DNA from: an uncultured Thermomicrobiales bacterium
GTDB lineage: Bacteria > Chloroflexota > Chloroflexia > Thermomicrobiales > UBA6265
Length of the DNA: 38,741 nucleotides
Assembly: GCA_902806345.1 (NCBI GenBank)
Contig: CADCWF010000059.1
Location: 1 to 38,741, forward strand
Direction: 5' to 3'
Below are positions 8,310 through 16,847 of this stretch, in pieces. Below the pieces are notes generated by a model that was not told the origin of the DNA, did no database searches, and saw nothing but the letters and a program-made list of their open reading frames with translations. Both the position numbers and the translations under genes were made by a program. Position 1 is the first letter of the stretch; each line of letters opens with the position of its first letter.

Positions 8310-8463
8310 GTCATCTTGAACGAAGCGAAGGATCTCGGTTCGGGTCCGGCTCGGGTCCTACTCGGGTCCCCGAGTAGGACCCGAGCCGGACCCACGGCAG
8401 CGGCGTTCTGCGTACGAGGTGGAGGACGTTGGAGCGAGATCCTTCGGCTTCGCTCAGGATGAC
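8310..8463. repeat. composite dispersed repeat, copy 3, with 25-bp perfect palindromic core
   Basis: The ends are inverted copies of the same roughly 27-base word: GTCATCTTGA...GAAGGATCTC at 8310-8336 and its reverse complement-like copy at 8436-8463. Between them 8342-8366 and 8369-8393 form a perfect 25-bp inverted repeat with a 2-base centre, itself built from repeated GGGTCC/CTCGGG words. In RNA it would be a very stable hairpin. It occupies the gap (8271-8607) between the ATPase and permease genes of one operon, so it could terminate, attenuate or stabilise the transcript. No gene lies in this gap. Confidence 0.8.
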
Positions 8464-8607
8464 GAGGCTTGGAGCGGGGTCGGACGTACCGGGGAGGGCT
8501 TCCCGGGTGCGATCCGGCGGCACTCCAGGGTGACAACGAGCGTGCCCGGCGGACGCGGAGGCCTGGCACGACACCATCGTGCGGGCACGGCAGCAACGGG
8601 GAGGCGG

Positions 8608-9627
8608 ATGGCGACGACGGACGCGGCCGCGGTCGGCGGCGAGAAACGGTCGATCGACGCGGTGGACCTGTTCAGCCGGTTCGCGCCGCTGATCTTCCTG
8701 CTGCTGCTGGTGGCGGTGATGTCGATCCTGGAGCCGGGGTTCCGGACCGAGCGCAACCTGTTCAACGTACTCCGCCAGGTGTCGATCATCGGGATCCTGG
8801 CGATCGGCATGACCTTCGTCATCCTGACCGCCGGGATCGACCTCTCCGTCGGCTCGATGCTCGCCTTCGCCGGCATCGTCTGCGCCTCGGTCGCCAAGGG
8901 GACGCGCGACCTCCTCGTCGGCGGCGTCACCGACCCCGGCGGCAGCCGGGTTCTCCTGGCGGCCCTGGCCGCGATCGGTCTCGGCATGCTGATCGGCGCC
9001 TTCCAGGGGACGCTCATCGCCCGCATCGGGATCCCCGCCTTCATCGTCACCCTCGGCGGCCTGACGGCCTGGCGGGGGGCGACGCTGCTCTGGTCGAACG
9101 GCCAGCCGATCAGCTCCTTCTCCGACGACTTCACCTTCTGGGGCCAGGGGTTCCTGGGGCCGGTGCCGGTGCCGGTCGTCTTCTTCCTGGTGCTGGTCGC
9201 GATCGGCCAGGTGGTGCTCAAGTACACCCAGTACGGGCGCTGGATCTACGCCCTCGGCGGCAACCCCGAGGCGGCCCGGCTGTCCGGCCTGAACACGGTC
9301 CTCCTCGGGGCCAGCGTCTACGTCATCAGCGGGTTCTGCGCGGGGCTGGCCGGGTTCCTCCAGACCTCCCGCCTGAACTCGGCCGAACAGGTGGCCGGGC
9401 AGGGGTTCGAGCTCAACGCGATCGCGGCGGTCGTTATCGGCGGCACCAGCCTCTTCGGTGGCCAGGGCGGGGTGATCGGGACGTTCATCGGGGCGATGCT
9501 GATCGGCGTCCTCCAGAACGCGCTCGTGATCCGCAACGTCAACCCCTACGTGCAGCCGATCGTCGTCGGCGCGATCATCATCCTCAGCGTGCTCTTCGAC
9601 CAGCTCGCCAAGCAGCGCCGCCGGTAG
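8608..9627 (+). CDS. RbsC-type sugar ABC importer permease
   Basis: A 339-residue CUT2 permease. The ATG at 8608 follows GGGGAGG by a short spacer. The conserved RbsC segment GIDLSVGSMLAFAGIVCASVAKG and the later tract YTQYGRWIYALGGNPEAARLSGLNT are clear, as is the C-terminal motif AIAAVVIGGTSLFGGQGGVIGT. Around nine or ten hydrophobic segments are visible. It should form the membrane channel with the ATPase at 6690 and receive sugar from the binding protein at 9795. Length is normal for the family. The substrate remains open. Confidence 0.92.
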   Translation: MATTDAAAVGGEKRSIDAVDLFSRFAPLIFLLLLVAVMSILEPGFRTERNLFNVLRQVSIIGILAIGMTFVILTAGIDLSVGSMLAFAGIVCASVAKGTRDLLVGGVTDPGGSRVLLAALAAIGLGMLIGAFQGTLIARIGIPAFIVTLGGLTAWRGATLLWSNGQPISSFSDDFTFWGQGFLGPVPVPVVFFLVLVAIGQVVLKYTQYGRWIYALGGNPEAARLSGLNTVLLGASVYVISGFCAGLAGFLQTSRLNSAEQVAGQGFELNAIAAVVIGGTSLFGGQGGVIGTFIGAMLIGVLQNALVIRNVNPYVQPIVVGAIIILSVLFDQLAKQRRR

Positions 9628-9794
9628 GGGATAGGAGATAGCCGATAGAGGAGGGGAGACGCGCCGTGCCGGTCCCTTCCGCGGGCGGTGGCGACGTGCG
9701 ACGATGCCGGACGGTGGCTTGGCCGGCGCCCGAGGGCGCGGTCGGGCGATGCGAGGGCCAGGCGGTCCTCGGCTCGAACAAGGAGGAGACGACG

Positions 9795-10826
9795 ATGTCG
9801 GACGGGTTCGTGAATGCCAACATCTCGCGGCGACGGCTGGTCCAGGTCGCCGGGGCGGCGGGCGTGGCGGCGGCGCTGCCGGCGACGGCCCGGCTGGCCG
9901 GCGCCCAGGAAACGCTCCAGATCGCCTTCTCGGTGCCGGGGCTAAACTTCCCCTTCTTCGTCCACATGATGAACCTGGCCCAGCAGCACGCCGAAGAGCT
10001 GGGCGGCATCGAGTTCCTGCCGCTCGACGGCCAGGAGCAAGGCCGGCCCTCCTCGACCAAGCAGTCGGCCGACCTCGAGGCGGCGGTGGCCCAGGGGATC
10101 ACCGGCCTCGTCATCAGCCCGAACGACGGTGCCGCCCTCGGGCCGGCGATCCAGGCCGCGATCGACGCCGGCGTCACCGTCGTCACCGTCGACCGCAACG
10201 TCGCCGCCGACGTGCCGACGCTGGCCCACGTCGGGGCGGACAACGTCCGCGGCGGCGAGCTCCAGGGCGAGTACGTGCTGGAGCTGCTGCCGAACGGCGG
10301 CGAGATCTACGAGCTGCAGGGGCAGCCGGGCGCCACCCCGGCGATCGACCGCCACACCGGGCTCGAGCAGGCGCTCGCCGGCCAGGACGCGGTCACCGTC
10401 GTCGTCAGCCAGACCGCCGAGTTCGCCCGCGACCGCGCGGTCCAGGTCTTCGAGTCGGCGCTGGCCGGCAATCCGGAGCCGGCGGCGGTCGTCTGCGCCA
10501 ACGACGACATGGCCTTCGGCGTCATCGAGGTGGCCCAGGCCCAGGGACTGGAGAACCTGCCGGTGATCGGCTTCGACGCGCTGCCGGAGGCCCTGGTCGC
10601 CATCAGCGAGGGCCGGATGGCGGCGACGATCGAGCAGTTCCCGGGTGGGCAGGCGCGGACGGCGCTCGACATCCTGGTCGCCTTCCTGCGCGAGGGGGCG
10701 GAGCCGGCCGAGCACGACACCTACCTGGAGCCGGCGCTGCTGACCGCCGACGACCTGGCCGAGGCCGAGCGCGCCGCCGAGGCCGGCGTCGGTGGGGCCG
10801 GCGCCGGGGCGACGCCAGCAGCGTAG
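9795..10826 (+). CDS. RbsB-type periplasmic sugar-binding protein
   Basis: A 343-residue exported binding protein. The ATG at 9795 has AAGGAGGAG upstream. The N-terminus is a Tat-type leader (NISRRRLVQVAGAAGVAAAL) ending near AGAQE. The mature part matches Peripla_BP_4: IAFSVPGLNFPFFVHMM, GLVISPNDGAALGPAI, VVTVDRNV, CANDDMAFGVIEVAQAQG and VIGFDALPEAL. The Asp-Arg-Asn (TVDRN) and CANDDMA motifs are the sugar-contacting parts in RbsB. The C-terminus is an Ala/Gly-rich tail. It is last of the importer genes and is followed by a terminator at 10857. A preserved twin-arginine signal suggests folding before export. Confidence 0.92.
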   Translation: MSDGFVNANISRRRLVQVAGAAGVAAALPATARLAGAQETLQIAFSVPGLNFPFFVHMMNLAQQHAEELGGIEFLPLDGQEQGRPSSTKQSADLEAAVAQGITGLVISPNDGAALGPAIQAAIDAGVTVVTVDRNVAADVPTLAHVGADNVRGGELQGEYVLELLPNGGEIYELQGQPGATPAIDRHTGLEQALAGQDAVTVVVSQTAEFARDRAVQVFESALAGNPEPAAVVCANDDMAFGVIEVAQAQGLENLPVIGFDALPEALVAISEGRMAATIEQFPGGQARTALDILVAFLREGAEPAEHDTYLEPALLTADDLAEAERAAEAGVGGAGAGATPAA

Positions 10827-10856
10827 GCGACCGCGGTTCGTAACGGTTTGAACGAA

Positions 10857-10884
10857 CGAGGGGCGGCCGATCGGCCGCCCCTCG
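10857..10884 (+). terminator. rho-independent-type terminator after the sugar importer
   Basis: A 28-bp perfect palindrome (CGAGGGGCGGCCGA and its complement) begins 30 bases after the binding-protein stop and is followed by CTTTCGT. The stem is strong and the T tract short, as is common in very G+C-rich genomes. It also lies downstream of the minus-strand PIN gene and could serve both converging transcripts. Confidence 0.75.
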
Positions 10885-10907
10885 CTTTCGTGGGCAGGTA
10901 GATCAAC

Positions 10908-11369
10908 TCAGCCTGTCGGGAGTGAACCGCCTGCCTCCCGATCCCACTGTTCGAGGAACCGGCCAGGCGGCAGGATTGGAAGTGCGCCGAACTGCTCCAA
11001 GAGCACGAGCAGGTCGTCATCCCCGGTCACGATCGCGTCGGTGTGATGGAGAAGGGCTTCCTCGATGAGGTAATCATCCCGCGGGTCACGGCACCGCGGT
11101 GGCGCAGGCGCCGGCAGACGGACGAGCACCTCGGCACAGGCATCCACCTCGGCGATGAACGACTCAACCAGGACGGGCGGGAATCGACGACGCAGCACCG
11201 GCTTTCGGGCGATCGAACTCCGGAACTCGATGAGCGATTCCGCGGCGACGATGATCTCGATCCGCACGAGGGCCGCAAGGCGAAAGATGCGATAGATGGT
11301 TCCACCGAGCCAAGTCCCTAAAGCAAGGCTGATCAGCACGTTCGCGTCGAGCAAGACACGGTCGTTCAA
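10908..11369 (-). CDS. PIN-domain ribonuclease toxin (COG1569-like)
   Basis: A 153-residue PIN protein. It starts at a TTG (11369-11367) that overlaps the stop of the upstream gene as TTGA. PIN motifs are present: VLLDANVLIS with Asp8, a central acidic helix (AAESLIEF), RDPRDDYLIEEAL, and TGDDDLLVL. These acidic residues bind Mg2+ in RNases of toxin-antitoxin systems. The RDPxDD motif places it with the 'putative toxin-antitoxin system toxin component, PIN family' group, not classic VapC. Its partner is the overlapping gene at 11366-11857. The RNA target is unknown. Confidence 0.85.
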   Translation of the reverse strand: MNDRVLLDANVLISLALGTWLGGTIYRIFRLAALVRIEIIVAAESLIEFRSSIARKPVLRRRFPPVLVESFIAEVDACAEVLVRLPAPAPPRCRDPRDDYLIEEALLHHTDAIVTGDDDLLVLLEQFGALPILPPGRFLEQWDREAGGSLPTG

Positions 11370-11857
11370 CCGTTTTGGGCGGCTCGCATCGCGATGACCT
11401 TCCGCCGAATCACGTCGTCGACAGCTTCACGCACCAACGCCTCTCGCTCTTCGTCCGTCAGATCTTGGGAGCCTTCCCAGAGCTCGCGCTGGATCTCTTG
11501 AAACTGCGCAAGGGCTCTCTCGCGGTTGGCATCCGCCGTCGTTCGCTCGGTGATCGGTGCTCGTTGGGCCACGTTCCCCGCTCCAGGTCGTCGAACGCTT
11601 CTAGCTGGTACCGTCTGTTCCGCCGTAGCGCTGGCGCCCAACCAGACGACGCGGCGCTGAATGCCGCCGCTGATCGCGTCCCTCATTTCGCGCTCGAATC
11701 GTTCCTGGTCTTCCGGCGAGAGCGCGGCAACTACCGCAACCATGTCGTCCCAGGCAACTTGGAACGCTTCAACGCGCTCGCGTCGCGCCTCCGCGTCGAG
11801 TTCGTTTGAACCCGGCTGGGCCCGGACCTGAGTCTTCGCGCCCGTCTCCCGAATCAT
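11366..11857 (-). CDS. probable antitoxin partner of the PIN toxin
   Basis: A 163-residue, highly charged protein overlapping the toxin by 4 bases. It has no recognisable catalytic motif. Two helical, Glu/Arg-rich stretches (about residues 20-70 and 105-160) are joined by a low-complexity linker; the last part, TDEEREALVREAVDDVIRR, resembles the C-terminal segment of antitoxins that partner COG1569 PIN toxins. No clear ribbon-helix-helix or AbrB DNA-binding motif is visible. It is longer than usual antitoxins (70-100 residues), so the real start may lie further downstream. The role is inferred from position and overlap. Confidence 0.55.
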   Translation of the reverse strand: MIRETGAKTQVRAQPGSNELDAEARRERVEAFQVAWDDMVAVVAALSPEDQERFEREMRDAISGGIQRRVVWLGASATAEQTVPARSVRRPGAGNVAQRAPITERTTADANRERALAQFQEIQRELWEGSQDLTDEEREALVREAVDDVIRRKVIAMRAAQNG

Positions 11858-11969
11858 TGCGACCGGACGGCATGAGTCTACATCGACAGGTTCGGGCCCT
11901 TAATGCTTGGTCGCGTAGACTTCCCTTCCCGCCTTCTAGTTCGAGGGCGGCCGGGTAGGGGAGGCAAGC

Positions 11970-13403
11970 GTGGGCGCGGGGCAGGGGACGACGATCCGGG
12001 CTGAGGCGCCTTCGGGGCTCTCCGCCGAGCAGCTCCGGCGCGGCTACACCCTGCTGGCGATCACCACCTTCCTCGCCCTGATCGTCATCAACATCCCGCA
12101 GACCATCTCGCCCAACTTCTTCCGCGACGAGATCGGGATGGGCGGCGCCCTCAACGGCTACCTGATCGCCATCCGCGAGGTGCCCGGCTTCCTCCTTATC
12201 TTCGTCGCCGCCATCCTCCTGCGGCAGGGGCTGGCGCGGGCGACCGCGATCGCGCTCGTCGTCGCCGGCGTCGGCTACATGCTCTTCGCCGGCGCCAACT
12301 CCTTCGTCGGCCTGATCGTGCCGACTCTGATCTCCAGCATCGGCTACCACTCCTGGCTCCAGCTCCAGGACGCGCTCGGCCTCTCGCTCGCCAAACACGG
12401 CGAGGAGGGGAGCGTCCTCGGCCGCTTCCGCTCGATCGGCTTCGCCGGCACCATCGTCGCCCTGATCGTGACGCTGGCGATCCTCTTCGCCTTGGAGCGG
12501 ACCTCCGGCGACCTGCGGGCGGTCCAGGGCCCGTGGCTGCGCGGCCTCTTCGTCGCGACCGGCGTCTGCGCCGTCGTCGGCGCCCTGGTCATCCTTCGCT
12601 TCCCCGTCTCGGCGGACGCTCGCGCCCTGGCCAAGGCGGCGCCGCGGATCACCTGGCGCAAGGAGTACCGCCTCTACTATTGGCTGACCTTCCTCGACGG
12701 CTCGCGGCAGCAGATCTACTTCGCGTTCGCGCCCTTCGTCCTGGTCGATACCTTCGGCGTCGACGCCCTGACCCTGACGACGCTGCTCATCGTCTCGGCG
12801 GTCATCAACTGGCGGACCGGCGGCCTCGTCGGCAAGCTGGTCGACCGCCACGGCGAAAAGCGGATGCTGACCGCCGGCTATACCCTGCACCTCGTGGTTT
12901 TCCTCGGCTTCGCCCTCTCCCAGAACGTCTGGCTCCTCTACCTGACCTACCTCGGCTACAACTTCCTCTTCCTCTTCTCGATCGGGACGACGACCTACCT
13001 CCGCAAGATCTGCCTGCCGCAGGACCTGGCGCCGAGCCTGGCGATGGGGATCTCGATGGCCCACCTGACCGCGATCGTCGTCCCGATCGCCGGGGCGGCG
13101 CTCTGGGAGCGGCTCGGCTACCAGTTCCCGTTCCTGTTCGGCACCGTCTTCATCTTCGTCTCGCTCTGGCTGACCCAGCAGATCGACATCCCCAGGCAGC
13201 GAATCGCCGGCGCCCCCGGCACGGCCGCCCTCGCCGACGAAGGGGAGCGGGAGATGGAGGCCGACGCGCCCGTCCTGCCGACCGACAGCGGCCCGGTCCC
13301 CAGCCCGGCCGCGACGCTCGGCCTCGCGGCAGAGGACGCCGAGCCGCGAGAGGAGACCGCGCCTCCGGCACCGCGCCCGGCCGGGGTCGGAGGCGGCGAG
13401 TGA
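11970..13403 (+). CDS. MFS transporter
   Basis: A 477-residue major facilitator protein with about twelve membrane helices. The GTG at 11970 is preceded by GGGGAGG at 7 bases. The intracellular loop between helices 8 and 9 reads GLVGKLVDRHGEKRMLTAGY, the MFS signature G-x3-D-R-x-G-x-(K/R)-R. The final roughly 75 residues are a Pro/Ala/Glu-rich cytoplasmic tail without known domain. The gene overlaps the next one by 4 bases (GTGA), so expression is coupled to a nucleoside deoxyribosyltransferase-like enzyme. That suggests, but does not prove, a nucleoside or base as substrate. Confidence 0.85.
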   Translation: MGAGQGTTIRAEAPSGLSAEQLRRGYTLLAITTFLALIVINIPQTISPNFFRDEIGMGGALNGYLIAIREVPGFLLIFVAAILLRQGLARATAIALVVAGVGYMLFAGANSFVGLIVPTLISSIGYHSWLQLQDALGLSLAKHGEEGSVLGRFRSIGFAGTIVALIVTLAILFALERTSGDLRAVQGPWLRGLFVATGVCAVVGALVILRFPVSADARALAKAAPRITWRKEYRLYYWLTFLDGSRQQIYFAFAPFVLVDTFGVDALTLTTLLIVSAVINWRTGGLVGKLVDRHGEKRMLTAGYTLHLVVFLGFALSQNVWLLYLTYLGYNFLFLFSIGTTTYLRKICLPQDLAPSLAMGISMAHLTAIVVPIAGAALWERLGYQFPFLFGTVFIFVSLWLTQQIDIPRQRIAGAPGTAALADEGEREMEADAPVLPTDSGPVPSPAATLGLAAEDAEPREETAPPAPRPAGVGGGE

Positions 13404-13885
13404 GGATCTACCTGGCCGGGCCGATGTTCACCGCCGCCGACGCCGCCTGGAACCTCGCCCTCGCGGCCCGCCTGCGCGGCCTCGGCTACGACGTCTTCTG
13501 CCCGAACGAGAGCGAGCCGAACGACAAGACGCGGGACGACGTCACCCCCAGGCTGATCTACGAGGTCGACATCGCCGCCGTCGAGGAGAGCCAGGTCGTC
13601 CTCTACCACGTCAGCGAAGACTCCGGCGCCAACTGGGAGGCGGGCTACATGGACTGCCTCAGCCGGAAGGTCGACCCGGCCCGCTGGTGGGGGGTGATCG
13701 GGCTGGCGACCGACATCCGCTTGCAGACCGCACCCGACCCGGCCAGGACGGGGCTGGAGAACCAGGCCGGTCATGTCAACGCGCTCGTCGCCGGCGGGCT
13801 CCAGGGCTCGCTCGGTGTCTTCCAGGACCTGGAGTCGCTGCTGGTCCGGCTGGCCGAGATCCGGCGGGAACGGGAAGCGGTCTAG
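13400..13885 (+). CDS. nucleoside 2-deoxyribosyltransferase-like protein
   Basis: A 161-residue protein starting at GTG 13400 within the end of the MFS gene. It opens with IYLAGPMF (residues 3-10), the nucleotide-binding motif of the nucleoside 2-deoxyribosyltransferase family, and has DSGANWEAGYM (Glu80), which corresponds to the D-x-G-x-x-x-E-x-G-Y active-site motif where the Glu is the nucleophile. The family exchanges bases between deoxyribosides, or hydrolyses modified nucleotides (as in the Rcl/DNPH1 group). Length fits the family (about 150-170). It probably works in salvage or clean-up of nucleosides brought in by the coupled permease. The exact reaction is undecided. Confidence 0.8.
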   Translation: MRIYLAGPMFTAADAAWNLALAARLRGLGYDVFCPNESEPNDKTRDDVTPRLIYEVDIAAVEESQVVLYHVSEDSGANWEAGYMDCLSRKVDPARWWGVIGLATDIRLQTAPDPARTGLENQAGHVNALVAGGLQGSLGVFQDLESLLVRLAEIRREREAV

Positions 13886-14216
13886 GGTCCCGGCCGGTTG
13901 CCGCCGTCGGTCGGGTTAGCCCTTCCGCCCCGGACATCGATCGAGGGGCGTGGTCGGGCCAGTTCAGGGACGCGGCGCGGCGCCGCGCCAATCAACCGGG
14001 CACGAACGGCCGCCCCTCGGTGGACGACGGCCGATGATCGACTGCTGACGTCCTCCAAGAGGCACCAGCCGAACCCGCCGCTTGCCCGTGACGTGGATGT
14101 CGGTTTGGTGCCAGATTGCCGCCGTCCTCGGGCCGAAGGCGGCGGCGACGCGGCTTGCGGCGGGACGACAGATTCTCCGATCGGGGTCGGGGCCGACGCC
14201 CCCCTGGGCGCGATGC
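13886..14216. other. intergenic region before the lacI-type regulator
   Basis: No gene is supported here. A 16-bp perfect palindrome (GGCGCGGC/GCCGCGCC) lies at 13974-13989 and could mark the end of the MFS transcript, but no T tract follows. The promoter and operator of the next gene begin right after this stretch. Confidence 0.5.
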
Positions 14217-14243
14217 TTGACACCCGCCGGTGCCTCCGATACT
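14217..14243 (+). promoter_or_regulatory. promoter of the lacI-type / sugar uptake operon
   Basis: A perfect TTGACA at 14217-14222 is followed after 15 bases by GATACT (14238-14243). The spacer is slightly short; sliding the -10 by one base gives no better word. It lies about 40 bases before the GTG at 14284 and directly upstream of the probable operator. GATACT recurs upstream of the importer at 6690. Confidence 0.55.
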
Positions 14244-14248
14244 GTCCC

Positions 14249-14272
14249 GACAACGATCCCGCCAACGTTGTC
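14249..14272 (+). promoter_or_regulatory. probable LacI-family operator
   Basis: The 24-base site has the inverted repeat GACAACG-N10-CGTTGTC, and inside its right half is the perfect 8-bp palindrome CAACGTTG (14263-14270) with the central CpG typical of LacI-family operators. It lies between the -10 box and the ribosome site of the lacI-type gene, where binding would block initiation, so autoregulation of the whole operon is likely. Confidence 0.6.
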
Positions 14273-14283
14273 AGGAGCAGCCG

Positions 14284-15351
14284 GTGGCGAGGCCGAGCAT
14301 CAAGGACGTCGCCGAACGCAGCGGCGTCTCCTACAAGACCGTCTCCCGGGTCATCAACGGCCTGCCGGATGTCCACCCGGCAACCCGCGCCCGCGTCGCG
14401 GCCGCCGTCGCCGACCTCGGCTACCAGCCGGATCCCGCCGCCCGCAGCCTCCGCAAAGGGCGGGTCCAGGCCCTGCGGCTGCTCCTCGTCCGCCGCCACG
14501 AGCGCTTCCTGACCGAGCCGTTCCTCGACGAGGTGGTCTCCGGCATCGTCGACGCCGCCGCCCGCGCCCGCTACGCCCTGATGCTCGAGGTCGCCGGCCC
14601 CAACGACGCCGACTCGCCCGGTCTCGGCGCGGCCGAGCGGCGGGTTGACGGCACGCTCCTGGTCGATGGCCGCCGCTCCAGCCCGCTGCTGCCGCCGCCG
14701 GATCGGATCGCGGCGCCGTGGGTCGTCCTCCCGACCCGCCCCGGGCGCGAGGACATTGCCTGGGTCTACGCCGATTTCCGCGGCGGCGCCGTCCAGGTCG
14801 TCGACCACCTGATCGCCCTCGGCCACCGCCGGATCGCCCACCTCACCGGGCGCCTCTCGCTGCCCGAGCGGGACCGCCTGACCGGCTACCGCCAGGCGAT
14901 GGCCGCCGCCGGTCTTCCCGTCGATCCGGCGCTGGTCGTCGCCGCCGGGCACCTGCGCCACCACGGCTACGCCGCGATGGAGAGGCTGCTCGCGCGCGGC
15001 GTCGGCTTCACCGCCGTTTTCGCCGTCAATGACCTGACGGCCCTCGGCGCCATGGAGTGCCTCCAGCGGCACGGCCTGCGGGTGCCGGAGGAGGTCTCGG
15101 TGGCGGGCTTCGACGACATCTACCTGGCTCGCGCCGCGGCGCCACCGCTGACCACGCTGCGGCTGCCCGCCTACGAGATGGGCGTCGCCGCGACCGAGCT
15201 GGCGATCGGCGCGGTCGAAGGCGGCGCGGCGCCCGCCGGGCGGGAGTTCCCCGTGGAGTTTTGCCCGCGCGGGTCAACGGGACCGGTGCCGGCGGTGGTC
15301 CATGCCCCGCCGGGGAAAGGAGGGGGCGCGGTCACCGTTCGGGGTTCCTAG
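14284..15351 (+). CDS. LacI-family transcriptional regulator
   Basis: A 355-residue repressor. The GTG at 14284 follows AGGAG by 6 bases. Residues 1-56 hold the LacI helix-turn-helix and hinge (SIKDVAERSGVSYKTVSRVI, then LGYQPDPAARSLRKG). The rest is a periplasmic-binding-protein-like effector domain ending with VSVAGFDDIYLARAAAPPLTTLRLP, the usual LacI C-terminal signature. It lies 80 bases upstream of, and on the same strand as, a sugar-binding protein gene, so it very likely controls the importer and glycosidase genes that follow. A 6-bp inverted repeat (CGGGCG/CGCCCG, 15354-15373) sits just after its stop. The effector is probably the imported sugar. Confidence 0.92.
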   Translation: MARPSIKDVAERSGVSYKTVSRVINGLPDVHPATRARVAAAVADLGYQPDPAARSLRKGRVQALRLLLVRRHERFLTEPFLDEVVSGIVDAAARARYALMLEVAGPNDADSPGLGAAERRVDGTLLVDGRRSSPLLPPPDRIAAPWVVLPTRPGREDIAWVYADFRGGAVQVVDHLIALGHRRIAHLTGRLSLPERDRLTGYRQAMAAAGLPVDPALVVAAGHLRHHGYAAMERLLARGVGFTAVFAVNDLTALGAMECLQRHGLRVPEEVSVAGFDDIYLARAAAPPLTTLRLPAYEMGVAATELAIGAVEGGAAPAGREFPVEFCPRGSTGPVPAVVHAPPGKGGGAVTVRGS

Positions 15352-15431
15352 CCCGGGCGGAAGGGTTCGCCCGAGGCGATCGAGGAGCAAGGCGCCACGC
15401 GTAGCGGCGGGGCGCGGCAGGAGGGATCACC

Positions 15432-16766
15432 GTGGATCGGACACCCAGCGCGATCACCGACATCCTGCGGGGCGCGGCCTCGCGCCGACGCTTCCTGGGA
15501 CGGGCCGGAGCGGCGCTGGCGGCGCCAGCCGTGCTTGCCCCGGTCGCCGGCCGGGCGACCGCGGCGGCCGGGCGCGGCCAGGAGACCGTCGAGCTCGAGT
15601 ACTGGTGGCCGGTGGCCGCCAACAACGCCGACTACGCGAACATGGTCGCGGTGCTCGATGCGTTCCAAGCCCAGAACCCGAACATCCGCGTCAACGCCCA
15701 GACCGTCTCCTTCGAGCAGCTTGAGAACCGGGTCACCGTCGCCGCCCAGGGCGGCAACCTGCCGGACGTCGTCTGGTCGCTGCCGGAGACGATCCCCACC
15801 TACCAGCGGATGGGGATCCTGGCCGACCTGACCGAGCAGTGGGACGCCTGGGAGGAGAAGGACGCCCTGTACGAGCAGACCGTGGCCGGGATCACCTTCG
15901 ACGACCGGATCCTCGGCGGGGTGCCCCACTACCTCGGCATCCGAGCCTACCAGTACCACGCCGACCAGTTCGCGGAAGCGGGGGTGGAAGCGCCGCCGGA
16001 GACGTGGGACGACCTGGTCGCGGCCGGCCTCAAGCTGAAGGAGGCCGGAATCCCCGGCTTCGGCTTCTGCGGCCAGAGCGTCCGCCAGCCGCAAGAAGTC
16101 ATCGTCTACTTCTGGCAGAACGACCTCGACATCGCCGTCCCGACCGGCGACGGCACCTTCCGCAACACGTGGACCGACAACCCCGAGGAGCTGGCTCGGG
16201 CGACCGAGGTCTTCCAGTTCTACTACGACCTGATGCACACCCACGGCATCGTCCCGCGGGAGGCCGCCAGCTGGGGCTACACCGAGCTGGACACCAACCT
16301 GGCCCAGGCGACGATCGCGAGCGCCGTCGACGGTCCCTGGATGGTCGGCTACGAGGACGAGAACCCGGAGACGATGGCGGACATCGCCTTCGCGCCGATC
16401 CCCTACAAGCGGACCCCGGCGACCTTCCTCGAGGTGGCCTACCAGGTGACCTTCGCCGACTCGCCGCACCCGGCCGAGGCGTGGGAGTTCCTGAGGTTCG
16501 TCGCCGGCCGCGAGGCCCAGGCGATGGCGGCCTACGTCAACCGCTCGGTCCGCAGCGACGTCGAGGCCGAGGGCAAGTGGACCACGCCCTTCATGGACCT
16601 GGTGCCGCAGGGGCGGGCCTGGCCCCAGATCGCCCTCGGTCAGATCAGCCAGCACATGATCGACGCCTTCCAGGGCGTGCTGCTGGAGCAGTCGACGCCG
16701 GAGCAGGCGGCGACCGCCCTCTCGGAGCAGGTCAACGCGGCGCTGGAGGAGCAGGGCCAGGCCTAG
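15432..16766 (+). CDS. CUT1-type sugar-binding lipoprotein-like substrate-binding protein
   Basis: A 444-residue extracellular solute-binding protein (SBP_bac_1 family). The GTG at 15432 has GGAGGGATCACC directly upstream. It has a Tat-type leader with ASRRRFLGRAGAALAAPAVL and an Ala-rich cleavage zone near residue 45; no lipobox cysteine is seen, so it may be free in the periplasm-like space rather than lipid-anchored. Mature motifs: LEYWWPVAANNADYANMVAVL, QGGNLPDVVWSLPETIP, WDAWEEKDALYEQTVAGITF, AWEFLRFVAGREAQ. It delivers an oligosaccharide to the permeases at 16934 and 17872. Next to a GH4 alpha-galactosidase-like gene, an alpha-galactoside is the best guess. No matching ATPase is in the block; a shared MsmK-type ATPase elsewhere is expected. 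Confidence 0.9.
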   Translation: MDRTPSAITDILRGAASRRRFLGRAGAALAAPAVLAPVAGRATAAAGRGQETVELEYWWPVAANNADYANMVAVLDAFQAQNPNIRVNAQTVSFEQLENRVTVAAQGGNLPDVVWSLPETIPTYQRMGILADLTEQWDAWEEKDALYEQTVAGITFDDRILGGVPHYLGIRAYQYHADQFAEAGVEAPPETWDDLVAAGLKLKEAGIPGFGFCGQSVRQPQEVIVYFWQNDLDIAVPTGDGTFRNTWTDNPEELARATEVFQFYYDLMHTHGIVPREAASWGYTELDTNLAQATIASAVDGPWMVGYEDENPETMADIAFAPIPYKRTPATFLEVAYQVTFADSPHPAEAWEFLRFVAGREAQAMAAYVNRSVRSDVEAEGKWTTPFMDLVPQGRAWPQIALGQISQHMIDAFQGVLLEQSTPEQAATALSEQVNAALEEQGQA

Positions 16767-16847
16767 CGGCGACCGGGCGGCCTCCTGGTCCCCCCGCGCC
16801 ACGACCTCTGGAAGGATCGACCCGGCACCAGGTCACCGGGACCGGTC

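Noticed and set aside
13974..13989. 16-bp palindrome as terminator of the MFS operon
   Set aside because: No T tract and about 90 bases from the stop; G+C-only palindromes are expected by chance in such DNA.
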